The notes beneath the pieces are model-generated. The model saw only the letters and a list, made by a program, of their open reading frames with translations. It was not told the origin of the DNA and made no database searches. The position numbers and the translations under genes are program-made. A DNA stretch of 64,000 bases from Terribacillus saccharophilus (lineage in GTDB: Bacteria; Bacillota; Bacilli; Bacillales; Amphibacillaceae), in assembly GCA_900110015.1 (NCBI GenBank), contig FOCD01000002.1, positions 1 to 64,000 of the forward strand. The letters are read 5' to 3'. This document shows positions 8,668 to 17,696 of this stretch, piece after piece. The first letter of the stretch is position 1. Each line of letters begins with the position of its first letter.

Positions 8668-10575
8668 TTATGTGGTCTGCAGTTTGCTTTCCACTCTGTC
8701 GACTTTTTGGAATTCTGCAAAGTCATACTTACGTTCAACGTAAATCTGATGCCATAGCATGAAGGCAAGTACAGTCCAGATTTTACGGCTGTAATCTCCT
8801 TTACCTTGACAATGTGCATCTAACAGATTCAAGATATAGTCTTTATGCAATAGATGGTCTGTTTGGCTTTCATGGATGAGTGTCTTCGCCCAGCCATTCA
8901 ATTCATTTTTCAGCCAGTGACGCATTGGTACTGGGAAACCAAGTTTTTTACGATGCAAAACATGATCCGGTACAATACCTTCTACTGCTTCACGAAGTAA
9001 GCTCTTCGTTGTGTTGTTGGCGATTTTCAGATCTTCCGGAATCTCGCGGGCAACACGGAATACTTCTTTATCCAAGAATGGTACACGAAGCTCGAGTGAA
9101 TGTGCCATTGTCATCTTATCTGCTTTTAAGAGAATATCTCCGCGCATCCAAGTATGGATGTCGATATACTGCATTTGATCAACAAGCGATTCTTTTTTCA
9201 CATTCTCATACAATGGAGCTGTGATCTGCTGATAGTGGACCGCATCATTGTATGTTTTCAAAAGCTTCAGCTTGTCTGCATCCTCAAACATTTTAGCATT
9301 TCCGATATAACGATCCTTCAATGGTGTTGTACCACGCTCTAGGAAGCTTTTACCGCGTACACCTTCAGGCAATATTTTAGCTACTCTTGCAAGCAGTGCT
9401 TTTGCTGGTCCTGGAATACTATCGAACATGCGCAAGGACTCAGGTTCACGGTAGATATTGTATCCGCCGAATAGTTCATCCGAACCTTCACCGGAAAGTA
9501 CAACCGTTACATGTTTGCTAGCTTCCCTTGCAACGAAGTAAAGTGCCACAGCAGATGGATCCGCCAATGGATCATCCATATGCCACATGATTTTCGGAAG
9601 TTTTTCTAAGTATTCTTCAGGTGTAATGATATGGGAATAGTTTTCTACGCCGAGTTTCTCAGCTGTTTCTTTCGCCACATCCACTTCGGAGAATCCTTCA
9701 CGTTCAAAACCGACAGAGAATGTCTTCAAATTCGGATTGAATTGCTTCGCAATGGCTACAATGATGGAAGAATCAATTCCACCTGAAAGGAAGGAACCAA
9801 CCGGAACATCACTTCGCATATGCTTGCTTACGGAATCATGAAGAACATCCTGGATACGAGTGATCCAAGCTTGCTTGTCCATGATTTTCGGTGAGAATGT
9901 CGCATGCCAGTAACGATGGAATTCTATCGGTTCACCTTCACGCTTCACGAAGTAATGACCAGGTTCAACTTTCTTAATACCTTCTGTCATCGTGAACGGT
10001 TCCGGTACATACTGGTAGCTCAAATAATGCTGCAGCGCTTCTGTATCGACTGTCTCTGATTCTTCCAGAAGAGTGATGCTCTTCTTCTCAGATGCGAAGA
10101 AAATCTCATCATCTGTCTCTTTATAGAAGAGTGGTTTAATGCCAAATGGGTCACGTGCTCCGAAAAGTGTCTTCTTCTCTTTATCCCAAAGCAAAATGCT
10201 GAACATACCGCGAAGCTCTTTGAATGCTTCCGTTCCGTATGTATGGTACATCGCTGCAATGACCTCGGTGTCGGATTCTGTCTTGAACTCAGCGCCTTTT
10301 TTCAGCAATTCTTCACGAAGCTCTACATAGTTGTAGATTTCCCCGTTGAAAACCATCCAGATTCTCTCATCGTCATAGCTTAATGGCTGAACACCAGCCT
10401 CGATATCGATAATACTCAAGCGGCGGAAACCGAATGAGACATGTTCGTCATGATAATATCCTTCATCATCCGGACCGCGGTGCGTGATGATGTTGTTCTG
10501 TTGTTTGAATTTATCCTTATCAGCTTGCGTTAATTGTTTTACGTTTTTTCTTATTACGCCAATCAAACCACACAT
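8668..10575 (-). CDS. asnB: Asparagine synthetase (glutamine-hydrolysing)
   Basis: Converts aspartate to asparagine using glutamine and ATP. The protein has 635 residues. The N-terminal Ntn glutaminase domain starts MCGLIGV, with Cys2 as nucleophile after Met removal; the C-terminal synthetase domain carries the pyrophosphate loop SGGIDSS near residue 265. The length fits the AsnB family. It lies downstream of metK but each gene has its own terminator and promoter. No start ambiguity because Cys2 is fixed. Confidence 0.97.
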   Translation of the reverse strand: MCGLIGVIRKNVKQLTQADKDKFKQQNNIITHRGPDDEGYYHDEHVSFGFRRLSIIDIEAGVQPLSYDDERIWMVFNGEIYNYVELREELLKKGAEFKTESDTEVIAAMYHTYGTEAFKELRGMFSILLWDKEKKTLFGARDPFGIKPLFYKETDDEIFFASEKKSITLLEESETVDTEALQHYLSYQYVPEPFTMTEGIKKVEPGHYFVKREGEPIEFHRYWHATFSPKIMDKQAWITRIQDVLHDSVSKHMRSDVPVGSFLSGGIDSSIIVAIAKQFNPNLKTFSVGFEREGFSEVDVAKETAEKLGVENYSHIITPEEYLEKLPKIMWHMDDPLADPSAVALYFVAREASKHVTVVLSGEGSDELFGGYNIYREPESLRMFDSIPGPAKALLARVAKILPEGVRGKSFLERGTTPLKDRYIGNAKMFEDADKLKLLKTYNDAVHYQQITAPLYENVKKESLVDQMQYIDIHTWMRGDILLKADKMTMAHSLELRVPFLDKEVFRVAREIPEDLKIANNTTKSLLREAVEGIVPDHVLHRKKLGFPVPMRHWLKNELNGWAKTLIHESQTDHLLHKDYILNLLDAHCQGKGDYSRKIWTVLAFMLWHQIYVERKYDFAEFQKVDRVESKLQTT

Positions 10576-10612
10576 TTAATGTTAGCCTCTCTTTCATTAC
10601 TTCTAGCCATTA

Positions 10613-10621
10613 ATTATAGCA
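10613..10621 (-). promoter_or_regulatory. Extended -10 promoter of asnB
   Basis: The reverse strand reads TGCTATAAT (TATAAT at 10613-10618 with the TGn extension). No good -35 is present at 17 nt, as is common for extended -10 promoters. Confidence 0.55.
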
Positions 10622-10661
10622 TAAAACAATTCGGTTCTTGAAGGGAGATTATGGGTGCCGA

Positions 10662-10697
10662 CACAAAAAAAGCAAGAGCGAAGTTAACGCTCTTGCC
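10662..10697 (-). terminator. metK terminator
   Basis: Stem GCAAGAGCG / CGCTCTTGC on the reverse strand followed by seven T, directly after the metK stop. Confidence 0.9.
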
Positions 10698-10707
10698 TTC
10701 AAGCAGC

Positions 10708-11907
10708 TTATGCAAATGTATAGCTTTCCAGCTGTACTGCTTTGTCAGTCTGCTCCCAAGGGAAGTTTTTATCTGTACGTCCAAAGTGACCATATGCAGC
10801 TGTATCTTTGTAGATTGGCTGACGTAGGTTCAGCATTTTAATGATGCCGGCAGGACGAAGGTCGAATAAATGACGTACTGCTTTCACCAATGCTTCTTCG
10901 GACTCTCTGCCTGTTCCGAAAGTATCTATACTGATGGAAACTGGTTCAGCAACACCGATCGCATAAGCGAGCTGTACTTCACATTTCTCTGCAAGACCTG
11001 CTGCCACGATGTTTTTCGCCACATAACGTGCTGCATAAGCACCGGAACGGTCTACTTTTGTAGCATCTTTTCCGCTGAATGCACCGCCGCCGTGACGAGC
11101 ATAACCGCCATACGTATCAACAATAATTTTACGTCCAGTCAGACCTGCATCACCTTGTGGCCCGCCGATAACAAATCGTCCCGTCGGGTTGATGATGTAC
11201 TTTGTATTCTCATCCAGCAATTCAGCTGGAACAACAGGTTTGATAACAAGCTCTTTCAAATCAGAATGAATCTGAGCTTGCTCCACTTCTGGGTGATGCT
11301 GTGTGGAGATGACAATCGTATCAATCCGTACAGGTTGATCGTTTTCATCATATTCTACTGTTACTTGTGTTTTCCCATCCGGGCGCAAGTAATCGACAGT
11401 TTCATCTTTCCGTATCTTCGCCAATTGCTTGGATAGACGGTGCGCCAATGAAATTGGCAGCGGCATAAACTCCGGTGTTTCATTGCTTGCATAACCAAAC
11501 ATCAATCCTTGGTCACCTGCACCGATTGCATCGATCTCTTCATCCGTCATCAGCCCTTCACGAGCCTCAAGCGCCTGATCGACACCGCCTGCAATATCAG
11601 GAGATTGCTCATCGATTGCTGTCAATACAGCACATGTATCAGCATCAAAGCCATATTTCGCACGTGTATAGCCAATTTCCTTGATTGTTTTACGCACGAT
11701 GCTTTGGATATCTACATAAGCGCTTGTTGTAATTTCACCTGCAACGAGTACAAGACCAGTCGTAACTGTCGTTTCACAAGCAACACGGGCATTCGGATCT
11801 TTAGCTAGGATTTCATCTAATATAGCATCCGAGATCTGGTCACAGATTTTATCCGGATGACCTTCAGTAACGGATTCTGAGGTAAATAATCGACGATTAG
11901 CAGTCAT
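10708..11907 (-). CDS. metK: S-adenosylmethionine synthetase
   Basis: Makes SAM from methionine and ATP. The 399-residue product carries the family signatures [12 protein letters not shown] (around residue 128) and [16 protein letters not shown] (around residue 275), plus an N-terminal [13 protein letters not shown] with the catalytic His. Length matches bacterial MetK. A SAM-I riboswitch with a terminator lies upstream, giving product feedback control of transcription. Confidence 0.98.
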   Translation of the reverse strand: MTANRRLFTSESVTEGHPDKICDQISDAILDEILAKDPNARVACETTVTTGLVLVAGEITTSAYVDIQSIVRKTIKEIGYTRAKYGFDADTCAVLTAIDEQSPDIAGGVDQALEAREGLMTDEEIDAIGAGDQGLMFGYASNETPEFMPLPISLAHRLSKQLAKIRKDETVDYLRPDGKTQVTVEYDENDQPVRIDTIVISTQHHPEVEQAQIHSDLKELVIKPVVPAELLDENTKYIINPTGRFVIGGPQGDAGLTGRKIIVDTYGGYARHGGGAFSGKDATKVDRSGAYAARYVAKNIVAAGLAEKCEVQLAYAIGVAEPVSISIDTFGTGRESEEALVKAVRHLFDLRPAGIIKMLNLRQPIYKDTAAYGHFGRTDKNFPWEQTDKAVQLESYTFA

Positions 11908-11998
11908 TCTGCCAAATCCCCCTTCAACTACGATTAATACGGAAGTTTTACTCTTTCCAAGGTATGTTATTAAGAAACTTGATAATGGGTGAAGGTTG

Positions 11999-12030
11999 AA
12001 AGAGCACTATCAATAGTATTGCTCTTTTTC
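11999..12030 (+). terminator. Hairpin with T-run on the strand opposite the metK leader
   Basis: AAAGAGCA (11999-12006) and TGCTCTTT (12020-12027) pair perfectly and are followed by TTTC on the plus strand. No plus-strand gene lies upstream. It sits in the metK 5' UTR between the riboswitch terminator and the gene; the function is unclear. Confidence 0.35.
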
Positions 12031-12049
12031 TGTTATTAAGCCGTTACAT

Positions 12050-12082
12050 GAAAAAAACCTTCCATCATAACAGAAGGCTGGC
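12050..12082 (-). terminator. SAM riboswitch terminator
   Basis: CCTTC...GAAGG stem with flanking bases, followed by seven T on the reverse strand, immediately downstream of the SAM-I aptamer. Confidence 0.85.
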
Positions 12083-12089
12083 TTATTCC

Positions 12090-12198
12090 CTCTCTTATCG
12101 TTCAAGGTATCCCTTGCTCAGGTTGAGCACCATTTCACAAAATGTGACGGTTGCCGGGTTTCTTAGGGCCTGTCCCTCCGCCTACTCTGAATAAGAGT
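12090..12198 (-). promoter_or_regulatory. SAM-I riboswitch (S box)
   Basis: The reverse strand contains the S-box core: GGAGGGACAGGCCCT, AGAAACCCGGCAACC, then a GGTGCTCAACCTGAGCA region and AAGGGATACCTT. The P1 arms CTCTTATT and GATAAGAG close the element. SAM binding is expected to favour the terminator ahead of metK. The match to the S-box consensus is visible by eye. Confidence 0.95.
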
Positions 12199-12343
12199 GT
12201 TTTCCGTTCGCAACTATGTTATCGGAACAGCCTCCAGAAGTCAACAAAATCATGTAAATACCGACTAAAACTCTCGGGATTATTTACTAATAAAGCACGC
12301 ACTTATTGATTGCATTTTATAATAGTATGTATTAATATCTTAA

Positions 12344-12354
12344 TGTGTTATACT
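12344..12354 (+). promoter_or_regulatory. Extended -10 promoter of pckA with CcpN-like operator
   Basis: TATACT (12349-12354) with upstream TGT makes an extended -10. The 11-mer TGTGTTATACT (12344-12354) fits the CcpN site consensus TRTGHYATAYW in every position. CcpN represses pckA in B. subtilis during glycolytic growth and can bind over the -10. The regulator gene is not in the window. Confidence 0.5.
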
Positions 12355-12387
12355 AATTTAAAACTTCTAAAAAAAGGCGGGATCCAG

Positions 12388-13971
12388 ATGCGAATGATGC
12401 ACGCGTTAACAGCGCTAGAAGAAATGCGCTCCCAATCCAATGTAAGAAAAAACCTATCCGCGGCTCAGCTGACGGAGGCGGCATTGTCCCGCCAGGAAGC
12501 TCGTTTGACAAAGACTGGTGCTTTGCGAGCTGCGACTGGAAAATATACAGGCCGCTCACCAAAGGATAAATTCATCGTTAAAGACGAGCTTTCCGAAAAC
12601 AAAGTAGACTGGGGAAAAGTTAACCAGCCTATCAGCGAAGAAACATTCGAGCACTTATTAGGTAAAGTCGTCGACTACTTACAGGCACAAGAAGAAGTAT
12701 TCTCATTCCAAGGTTTTGCCGGAGCTGATGAACGCTACCATCTTCCTATACAAGTAATTAATGAATACGCTTGGCACAATTTATTTGCCCATCAATTGTT
12801 CATTCGTCCGAGCGAAGATGAGCTGGCTGCACATAAACCTGCATTCACTGTCATCTCTGCTCCTGGTGTAAAAGCAGATCCGTTAGTCGATGGTACTAAT
12901 TCAGAAGCATTTGTCATCATCTCCTTCAAACAGCGCGTAATCGTGATAGGCGGTACGGAATATGCTGGAGAAATGAAGAAATCCATTTTCTCCGTAATGA
13001 ATTTCCTCTTGCCGCAGCAGGAAATCCTGCCAATGCACTGCTCTGCTAACGTAGGAACTGATGGTGATACAGCCCTCTTCTTCGGTTTATCCGGAACAGG
13101 TAAAACTACGCTATCCGCTGATCCGAACAGACCTCTGATCGGAGATGACGAACATGGCTGGTCTCCTGATGGAATTTTCAATATTGAAGGCGGCTGTTAT
13201 GCTAAATGCATCAATCTGTCAGCTGAAAAAGAGCCAGAAATTCATGGCGCCATCAAATTCGGTACAATTCTTGAAAATGTAGCTGTTGATGAAACTGGCA
13301 TTTGTAACTATGATGATGGTTCTGTGACAGAAAATACGCGTGCAGCTTACCCGATTGATTACATCAAGGGCAGCCTGTCCAAGAGCTTAGCTGGTCATCC
13401 AAAAACAATCGTTTTCCTGACCGCAGATGCTACTGGCGTGTTGCCGCCAATCAGTAAATTAACAACCGAACAGGCGATGTACCACTTCCTAAGCGGATAT
13501 ACGAGCAAACTTGCCGGGACAGAGCGCGGCGTAACAGAACCTGAAGCTACGTTCTCGACTTGCTTCGGTGCTCCTTTCCTACCGTTGGCACCTTCTGTTT
13601 ATGCTGAGATGCTCGGCGAAAAAATCAGTGAACATCAAGCCGAGGTGTATCTCGTTAATACCGGCTGGACTGGCGGAGACTACCATACTGGTTCTCGTAT
13701 GAAGCTTGCCTATACAAGATCCATGGTTCAGGCTGCCCTCAGCGGAGAACTGCGTGATACAGAAACTACTCAAGATCCAATTTTTGGTCTGCATGTTCCT
13801 GTTTTCATTGCAAACGTCCCAGCAGAGCTGCTTATGCCGGAGAATGCATGGGAAGACAAAGCCGCTTACAAATCGACGGCACAAGAACTTTCGGTAAAAT
13901 TCCATCAGAACTTTTCAAAATTTGATTTCATCGATGATGCCGTCCGCCAAGCCGGACCATTATATAAGTAA
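12388..13971 (+). CDS. pckA: Phosphoenolpyruvate carboxykinase (ATP)
   Basis: Gluconeogenic enzyme converting oxaloacetate and ATP to phosphoenolpyruvate. The 527-residue product has the P-loop [11 protein letters not shown] (about residue 235) and the metal-binding [10 protein letters not shown] further on. I chose the ATG at 12388 ([13 protein letters not shown]): AAAGGCGG lies at good spacing, and the length equals that of B. subtilis PckA. An upstream in-frame ATG at 12310 would run through the promoter. Divergent from metK, as in B. subtilis. Confidence 0.97.
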   Translation: MRMMHALTALEEMRSQSNVRKNLSAAQLTEAALSRQEARLTKTGALRAATGKYTGRSPKDKFIVKDELSENKVDWGKVNQPISEETFEHLLGKVVDYLQAQEEVFSFQGFAGADERYHLPIQVINEYAWHNLFAHQLFIRPSEDELAAHKPAFTVISAPGVKADPLVDGTNSEAFVIISFKQRVIVIGGTEYAGEMKKSIFSVMNFLLPQQEILPMHCSANVGTDGDTALFFGLSGTGKTTLSADPNRPLIGDDEHGWSPDGIFNIEGGCYAKCINLSAEKEPEIHGAIKFGTILENVAVDETGICNYDDGSVTENTRAAYPIDYIKGSLSKSLAGHPKTIVFLTADATGVLPPISKLTTEQAMYHFLSGYTSKLAGTERGVTEPEATFSTCFGAPFLPLAPSVYAEMLGEKISEHQAEVYLVNTGWTGGDYHTGSRMKLAYTRSMVQAALSGELRDTETTQDPIFGLHVPVFIANVPAELLMPENAWEDKAAYKSTAQELSVKFHQNFSKFDFIDDAVRQAGPLYK

Positions 13972-14018
13972 AAAAAGAACTGCCCCGAAAGCTGTTATTA
14001 GCTTCGGGGCAGTTCTTT
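13970..14018. terminator. Bidirectional terminator between pckA and the Nudix gene
   Basis: Long stem AAGAACTGCCCCGAA / TTCGGGGCAGTTCTT with A-run left and T-run right, shared by convergent genes. Confidence 0.92.
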
Positions 14019-14494
14019 TACATTGTCTTTTCAAACTTATCTATATGATGCAACGCACTAGGCAGCACCTTATCTTTCATCATAAAGCTGTATTCAGCAT
14101 GCTGCGCCAGATGGGAAGGGAACTTTTCGACCAGAACCGGTCCATATGTTTCCATGTAATTGGATTTCTTCTTCAGTTCTGAGATGATGGCATAATAGAC
14201 GTTCTTCACGATATGCCCTGCCTTGCCTGCTACGAAGTACTGACCGACATACTTCAATTGCTGGACTACACCGCCAGTCTCCTCCATTACTTCCCGCAAA
14301 GCCGCATGCTCTGCCGTTTCTCCTTTTTCCACCTTGCCACCAGGGAACTCCAATCCCCGATCCTTATGACGTGTGAGCAACCATCTGCTTCCGTATCTGC
14401 AAATCACCCACACATGTTTAGGATGATCAGAAAATGGATGATCGGCGAAAGACATCTTCACTTCATTATTGTAGTAATCTCTGAACGTAATCAT
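14018..14494 (-). CDS. ytkD: Nudix hydrolase, YtkD-type nucleoside triphosphatase
   Basis: A 158-residue protein with a complete Nudix box at residues 52-75 (GGKVEKGET...REVMEETGG). B. subtilis YtkD (also beside pckA) hydrolyses 8-oxo-dGTP and other NTPs and limits mutagenic nucleotides. The gene is convergent with pckA. It shares direction with the secreted protein gene upstream; the 27-nt gap allows cotranscription. Family certain; the substrate is inferred from synteny. Confidence 0.88.
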   Translation of the reverse strand: MITFRDYYNNEVKMSFADHPFSDHPKHVWVICRYGSRWLLTRHKDRGLEFPGGKVEKGETAEHAALREVMEETGGVVQQLKYVGQYFVAGKAGHIVKNVYYAIISELKKKSNYMETYGPVLVEKFPSHLAQHAEYSFMMKDKVLPSALHHIDKFEKTM

Positions 14495-14521
14495 CTTCCC
14501 ACTGCCTTCTTCACATCAAAC

Positions 14522-15052
14522 CTACAAGTATTTGACTGCTGCTATCTTCCAGCCTCCGTCATACAAGAATTTGATCTCGATTGTATAGTTACCGTGCAAA
14601 TCATCGGTATTGCTTTGTGTAATTGTAACATACTTATCGGAGTCTGTTTCCTCTTTGTATGAATTATCAGGATTGAACCAAGCTGGAGTCTCAGTTGGCA
14701 GAATGTACAAGCCATCTTCTTCCTCTGTGAAATAGAAATCAACGATCGGTCCGCTTACATCTCTTGTAGCCACTTCGTCAAAACTTTTTAGTAAATCTTC
14801 CTTCGTATTAAAATTTAGAACTTTGTAATTTGTATCAATGTCTTGTGTGACTTTATCCATAAACGTAGCTGTCAGCTGTTCAATTTTTTCTTTATCAAGC
14901 TCCGGCTGCTTGGCAGCCTCATTTTTTTCTGCGTTTACTTGTTCAGCTGTTACAGCAGATATATTGTCTGATTGGTATGATAGCGCGAATGTAAATGGGA
15001 CTAGGAGCGTGATGATAGCAGCTATTGCTTTTTTCCAAGTTGGTTGAAGCAT
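14522..15052 (-). CDS. Exported protein of unknown function
   Basis: I do not recognise the family. The 176-residue product begins with a positively charged end and a hydrophobic stretch (about residues 10-25, AAIITLLVPFTFALSY), a signal peptide or anchor without a lipobox. The remaining part is acidic and soluble, with a central VDFYFTEEEDGLYILP segment and a C-terminal DGGWKIAAVKYL resembling the end of small NTF2-like or sensor-type extracellular domains. AAGGAGG lies at the right distance from the ATG at 15052. It may be cotranscribed with the Nudix gene. Confidence 0.75.
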   Translation of the reverse strand: MLQPTWKKAIAAIITLLVPFTFALSYQSDNISAVTAEQVNAEKNEAAKQPELDKEKIEQLTATFMDKVTQDIDTNYKVLNFNTKEDLLKSFDEVATRDVSGPIVDFYFTEEEDGLYILPTETPAWFNPDNSYKEETDSDKYVTITQSNTDDLHGNYTIEIKFLYDGGWKIAAVKYL

Positions 15053-15723
15053 AATTAGTCCTCCTTATGTAGTCATGTTATAGGTATTCCTCATCTGCCA
15101 GCTTTTAAAACCCCGAATATTTGTAGGATTTTCTTACTGTTTGTCGGTTTCTGACACTTAACTTCAATTTAGTATTTATTTACAAGTGTTACCACCAAAA
15201 TAAAAGAGATAAGTTTCATTTGTAAATTTAAGGGAAATAAGCATACGAATTACAAATGGCTTGATGAAGAAATACATACAACACGTCTAACTTAATATCC
15301 TCTCTATCTGGCCAATAAAATAATATTGGAGGGTTAGCCTTGAAAAAGAACTGCATCTAAGTTGGTTAATACCATTCATCGCCGAAGCTAAAATCATTCG
15401 AAGTAATGGTAATCGTCGAAAACAATTGAAGGATCGGCAATTCACTTCAACAAAAGAGTGGACCTTTTTCTCCCTAGTACTGACGTCTCATTTCCTTCTA
15501 GGTATTATGCTCCTCTTTTGTAAACATTTGCAAAAAAATCGTAGTAACTTCTTACTGAATGTAGTTTTTTGTAGGAAATTGTGAAGCAAATTCATGTAAA
15601 ATACGTAATGAATTGATAAGCTTTCCATACGGACTAATTTTTTACATCTAAAGTAATAAGACATACTCTGTTTCTAATAAGGTAACGGGGTCCGTGAAAA
15701 GCAAATTATTTTGGAGGGATTAG
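15053..15723. other. Intergenic region of about 670 bp
   Basis: AT-rich stretch between two exported-protein genes. Apart from the candidate frameshifted ORF at 15340-15584 and the ribosome binding sites of the flanking genes, I see no RNA element, repeat or mobile remnant. The bias to AT resembles other non-coding parts of this window. Confidence 0.6.
15340..15584 (+). pseudogene. Small membrane-protein ORF interrupted by a -1 frameshift at AAA-AAG
   Basis: GGAGGG (15328-15333) is followed after 6 nt by TTG (15340-15342), then AAA AAG AAC TGC ATC TAA, a six-codon peptide. In the -1 frame, entered exactly at AAA-AAG, the reading continues open for about 78 codons (ELHLSWLIPFIAEAKIIRS..., stop TGA at 15582-15584). 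The product would have a basic middle and one membrane segment (about WTFFSLVLTSHFLLGIMLLF). The family is not recognised. It may be a decayed gene, an assembly error in the A-run, or a frameshifted gene; chance openness cannot be excluded. Confidence 0.35.
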
Positions 15724-16545
15724 ATGAAATCGGTAAAACACCTTGGCTGGTTAGTATTAGCACTGGCACTATTTTTAACAGGATGCGGTACAGACAGCGC
15801 TTCTACAGACGCTGAAGGGAAAGAGCAACAAGGCCCAACGCCGGAAGAAATTTTACAAAAATCCGCTGAAGCTAACGAAGACTTGAATAGCTATGATATG
15901 GATATGACAATGGATATGGACGTCAAAGCTTCTGGACTGGATCAAACCATGACTACAGCAGCAGACGGTACTATCGTGATGGATCCACTTTCTTCAAAAC
16001 TTAGCATGGAATCCATGGGACAGCAGTTCGATATGTATATCAAAGACAATATGATTTATATGTATGAGCCCGCATCTGATATGTGGATGAAGATGGATGC
16101 TGAATCAGAAATCGGCGCTTCACTTGGAACTGATCAAGTTGCTCAGCCTTTAGACGAGCAGGTTCAGCAAGTTAAGGATCTAGCGGAAAGTATCAAAGTA
16201 TCTGAAACTGATACTGAATATGTACTTGATGTAGTAGTAGCAGAGGATAAAATGATGAGCTTTATGGAAGAGCAGATGGGTGCAGCAGGCGAAAGCCTTG
16301 AGAGCATGGGTAACTTCACTTTCGATAAATTCAACTATACTATCTCCATTGATAAAGAGACAAATTATCCGAAGAACATCAAATTGGATATGGTCATGAA
16401 AATGGAAGAAGCTGGCGAGGAAGCAACTGTCAATGCATTGATGGATATGAACTATGAAAACTACAATGCAACAGACAGCATTGAAATTCCAGCTGAAGCA
16501 GAAAGCGCAGTAGACATTTCTGATCAAGCAGCTGCAGCTTACTAA
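15724..16545 (+). CDS. Lipoprotein, DUF6612-type
   Basis: A 273-residue predicted lipoprotein with the lipobox LTGC (Cys21). An acidic linker is followed by a LolA/LppX-like domain of repeated amphipathic strands (for example SYDMDMTMDMDVKASG, KFNYTISIDKETNYP). Bacillaceae carry many such cell-surface lipoproteins; their cargo or role is unknown. Strong RBS GGAGGGA before ATG 15724. Monocistronic, with a palindromic terminator shared with the convergent gene. Confidence 0.85.
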   Translation: MKSVKHLGWLVLALALFLTGCGTDSASTDAEGKEQQGPTPEEILQKSAEANEDLNSYDMDMTMDMDVKASGLDQTMTTAADGTIVMDPLSSKLSMESMGQQFDMYIKDNMIYMYEPASDMWMKMDAESEIGASLGTDQVAQPLDEQVQQVKDLAESIKVSETDTEYVLDVVVAEDKMMSFMEEQMGAAGESLESMGNFTFDKFNYTISIDKETNYPKNIKLDMVMKMEEAGEEATVNALMDMNYENYNATDSIEIPAEAESAVDISDQAAAAY

Positions 16546-16580
16546 AAAAAAGGCACCAGGATATCCTGGTGCCTTTTTTG
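16544..16580. terminator. Bidirectional terminator
   Basis: Perfect 11-bp palindrome GGCACCAGGAT / ATCCTGGTGCC flanked by A7 and T6, between convergent lipoprotein genes. Confidence 0.92.
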
Positions 16581-16581
16581 C

Positions 16582-17334
16582 TTAAATATTATATTTCACA
16601 TCTGCATCTTTCTCGAGCTCGTCCACTTTATCAAGCATAACAGTCTGTAAGTTCTGCTGTTCCATTGTCGCTTTCAACTGGTCCTTGATGTCATCGTATT
16701 TCGGCAGGCTGTCTTCTTGATTACTTTCTTTAGCCTGTTTTTCCATCTCTTCGTAATATGTCTTCATATCGTCTTCTGTCACTTCTTTCGGTGACAGCTC
16801 GCTATCGACATATTTCGTTACAAGCAAGCCTTCCTTCAGCTGCTGCTTATACTCATCTTCTGTAGAGCCTGTAGCTTCCAGTGCTTGATTGAATTGGTCT
16901 TCATCTTCAAACTGTTCTTTAGCAGATTTAAGTTCATCATCCACTTCTTTATCAGTAACCTCGTAGTCTTTAATCTCTGCTTCCTGCAAAAGCAGTTCAT
17001 TCCCTACAAGACTTTTCAATACTTGATCCTTCATTTCTTTCGCAGCATCATCCGTTGTCGGATCAGAACCGCTAGCTTGTGATTGCTGCTGAGCAGAGGA
17101 TAGAAGGGAGTTATACTCTTCTCCTTTGATCTCGGTGCCATTAACAGTCGCAACTGTTTCGTCCGGATCTACTTGCTGTTCTTCCATCTTCTTCTGCATT
17201 TCTTCCATTTGCTTTTGCGCTTCTTCCTGGTCCGCATTGGAAGCATTATCAGATGATTTATCCTCATCATTCCCGCATGCAGCCAATACAATAGCTAGTA
17301 CTAGCATCAGGCATAGGGTTGTAATACGTTTCAT
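16582..17334 (-). CDS. SurA/PrsA N-terminal-domain lipoprotein lacking a parvulin domain
   Basis: A 250-residue predicted lipoprotein (lipobox LAAC, Cys20) with an acidic, glutamine-rich linker. From about residue 60 it has the SurA N-terminal chaperone fold (VATVNGTEIKGEEYNSLL, then helices with VTDKEVDDEL). PrsA foldases continue with a parvulin prolyl-isomerase domain; here the protein ends after the chaperone helices and no parvulin motif is visible. It is therefore likely a holdase-type extracytoplasmic chaperone. The start is the ATG at 17334; upstream in-frame codons lack signal-peptide character. Confidence 0.85.
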   Translation of the reverse strand: MKRITTLCLMLVLAIVLAACGNDEDKSSDNASNADQEEAQKQMEEMQKKMEEQQVDPDETVATVNGTEIKGEEYNSLLSSAQQQSQASGSDPTTDDAAKEMKDQVLKSLVGNELLLQEAEIKDYEVTDKEVDDELKSAKEQFEDEDQFNQALEATGSTEDEYKQQLKEGLLVTKYVDSELSPKEVTEDDMKTYYEEMEKQAKESNQEDSLPKYDDIKDQLKATMEQQNLQTVMLDKVDELEKDADVKYNI

Positions 17335-17424
17335 AAAATAGAAACCCCTCTCTTCGTGTATGGTTACGAATGTAACATCTATTAGCACTCAACTCAAGTA
17401 TACCACGTATTTTTAGTAGAAAAG

Positions 17425-17456
17425 TAAGAGAAAGGCGCCCGGGTAAAGGGCGCCTT
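17425..17456 (-). terminator. Terminator after the Pmp3-type gene
   Basis: Stem AAGGCGCCC / GGGCGCCTT on the reverse strand followed by a short T-rich tract. Confidence 0.75.
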
Positions 17457-17458
17457 CC

Positions 17459-17632
17459 TTACGCATACTGCTTCTTGCTATTTTTATGGTCTTTCACAAC
17501 CAGGGCAGCATGTACAGCTCCCGGAACGAAAAAGATTAGCGTTAAAACTAAATTCAACAGCGCCTTAAATGGCTTACCGGTAAACAATACGGCCACAGGC
17601 GGCAATAGAATCGCCAATAGGTACATAAACAT
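17459..17632 (-). CDS. YqaE/Pmp3 family membrane microprotein
   Basis: A 57-residue protein, translated by hand: MFMYLLAILLPPVAVLFTG at the start, then a second hydrophobic segment LLNLVLTLIFFVPGAVHAAL and a basic tail KDHKNSKKQYA. The two-helix layout with LPPVAV and PGxxHA is the Pmp3/YqaE signature; homologues are small stress-related membrane proteins affecting ion balance. GAGGAGG precedes the ATG at 17632. Located between menC and the SurA-type gene, with its own terminator. Confidence 0.88.
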   Translation of the reverse strand: MFMYLLAILLPPVAVLFTGKPFKALLNLVLTLIFFVPGAVHAALVVKDHKNSKKQYA

Positions 17633-17696
17633 AGGTATTCCTCCTCTAAAGCTCCATTACTTTAGAAATACCCTTATTTGGTTCATTTGACACCTA

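Noticed and set aside
10870-11436. Open frame of 188 codons opposite metK
   Set aside because: Shadow frame; metK codon constraint explains it and no start signals are present.
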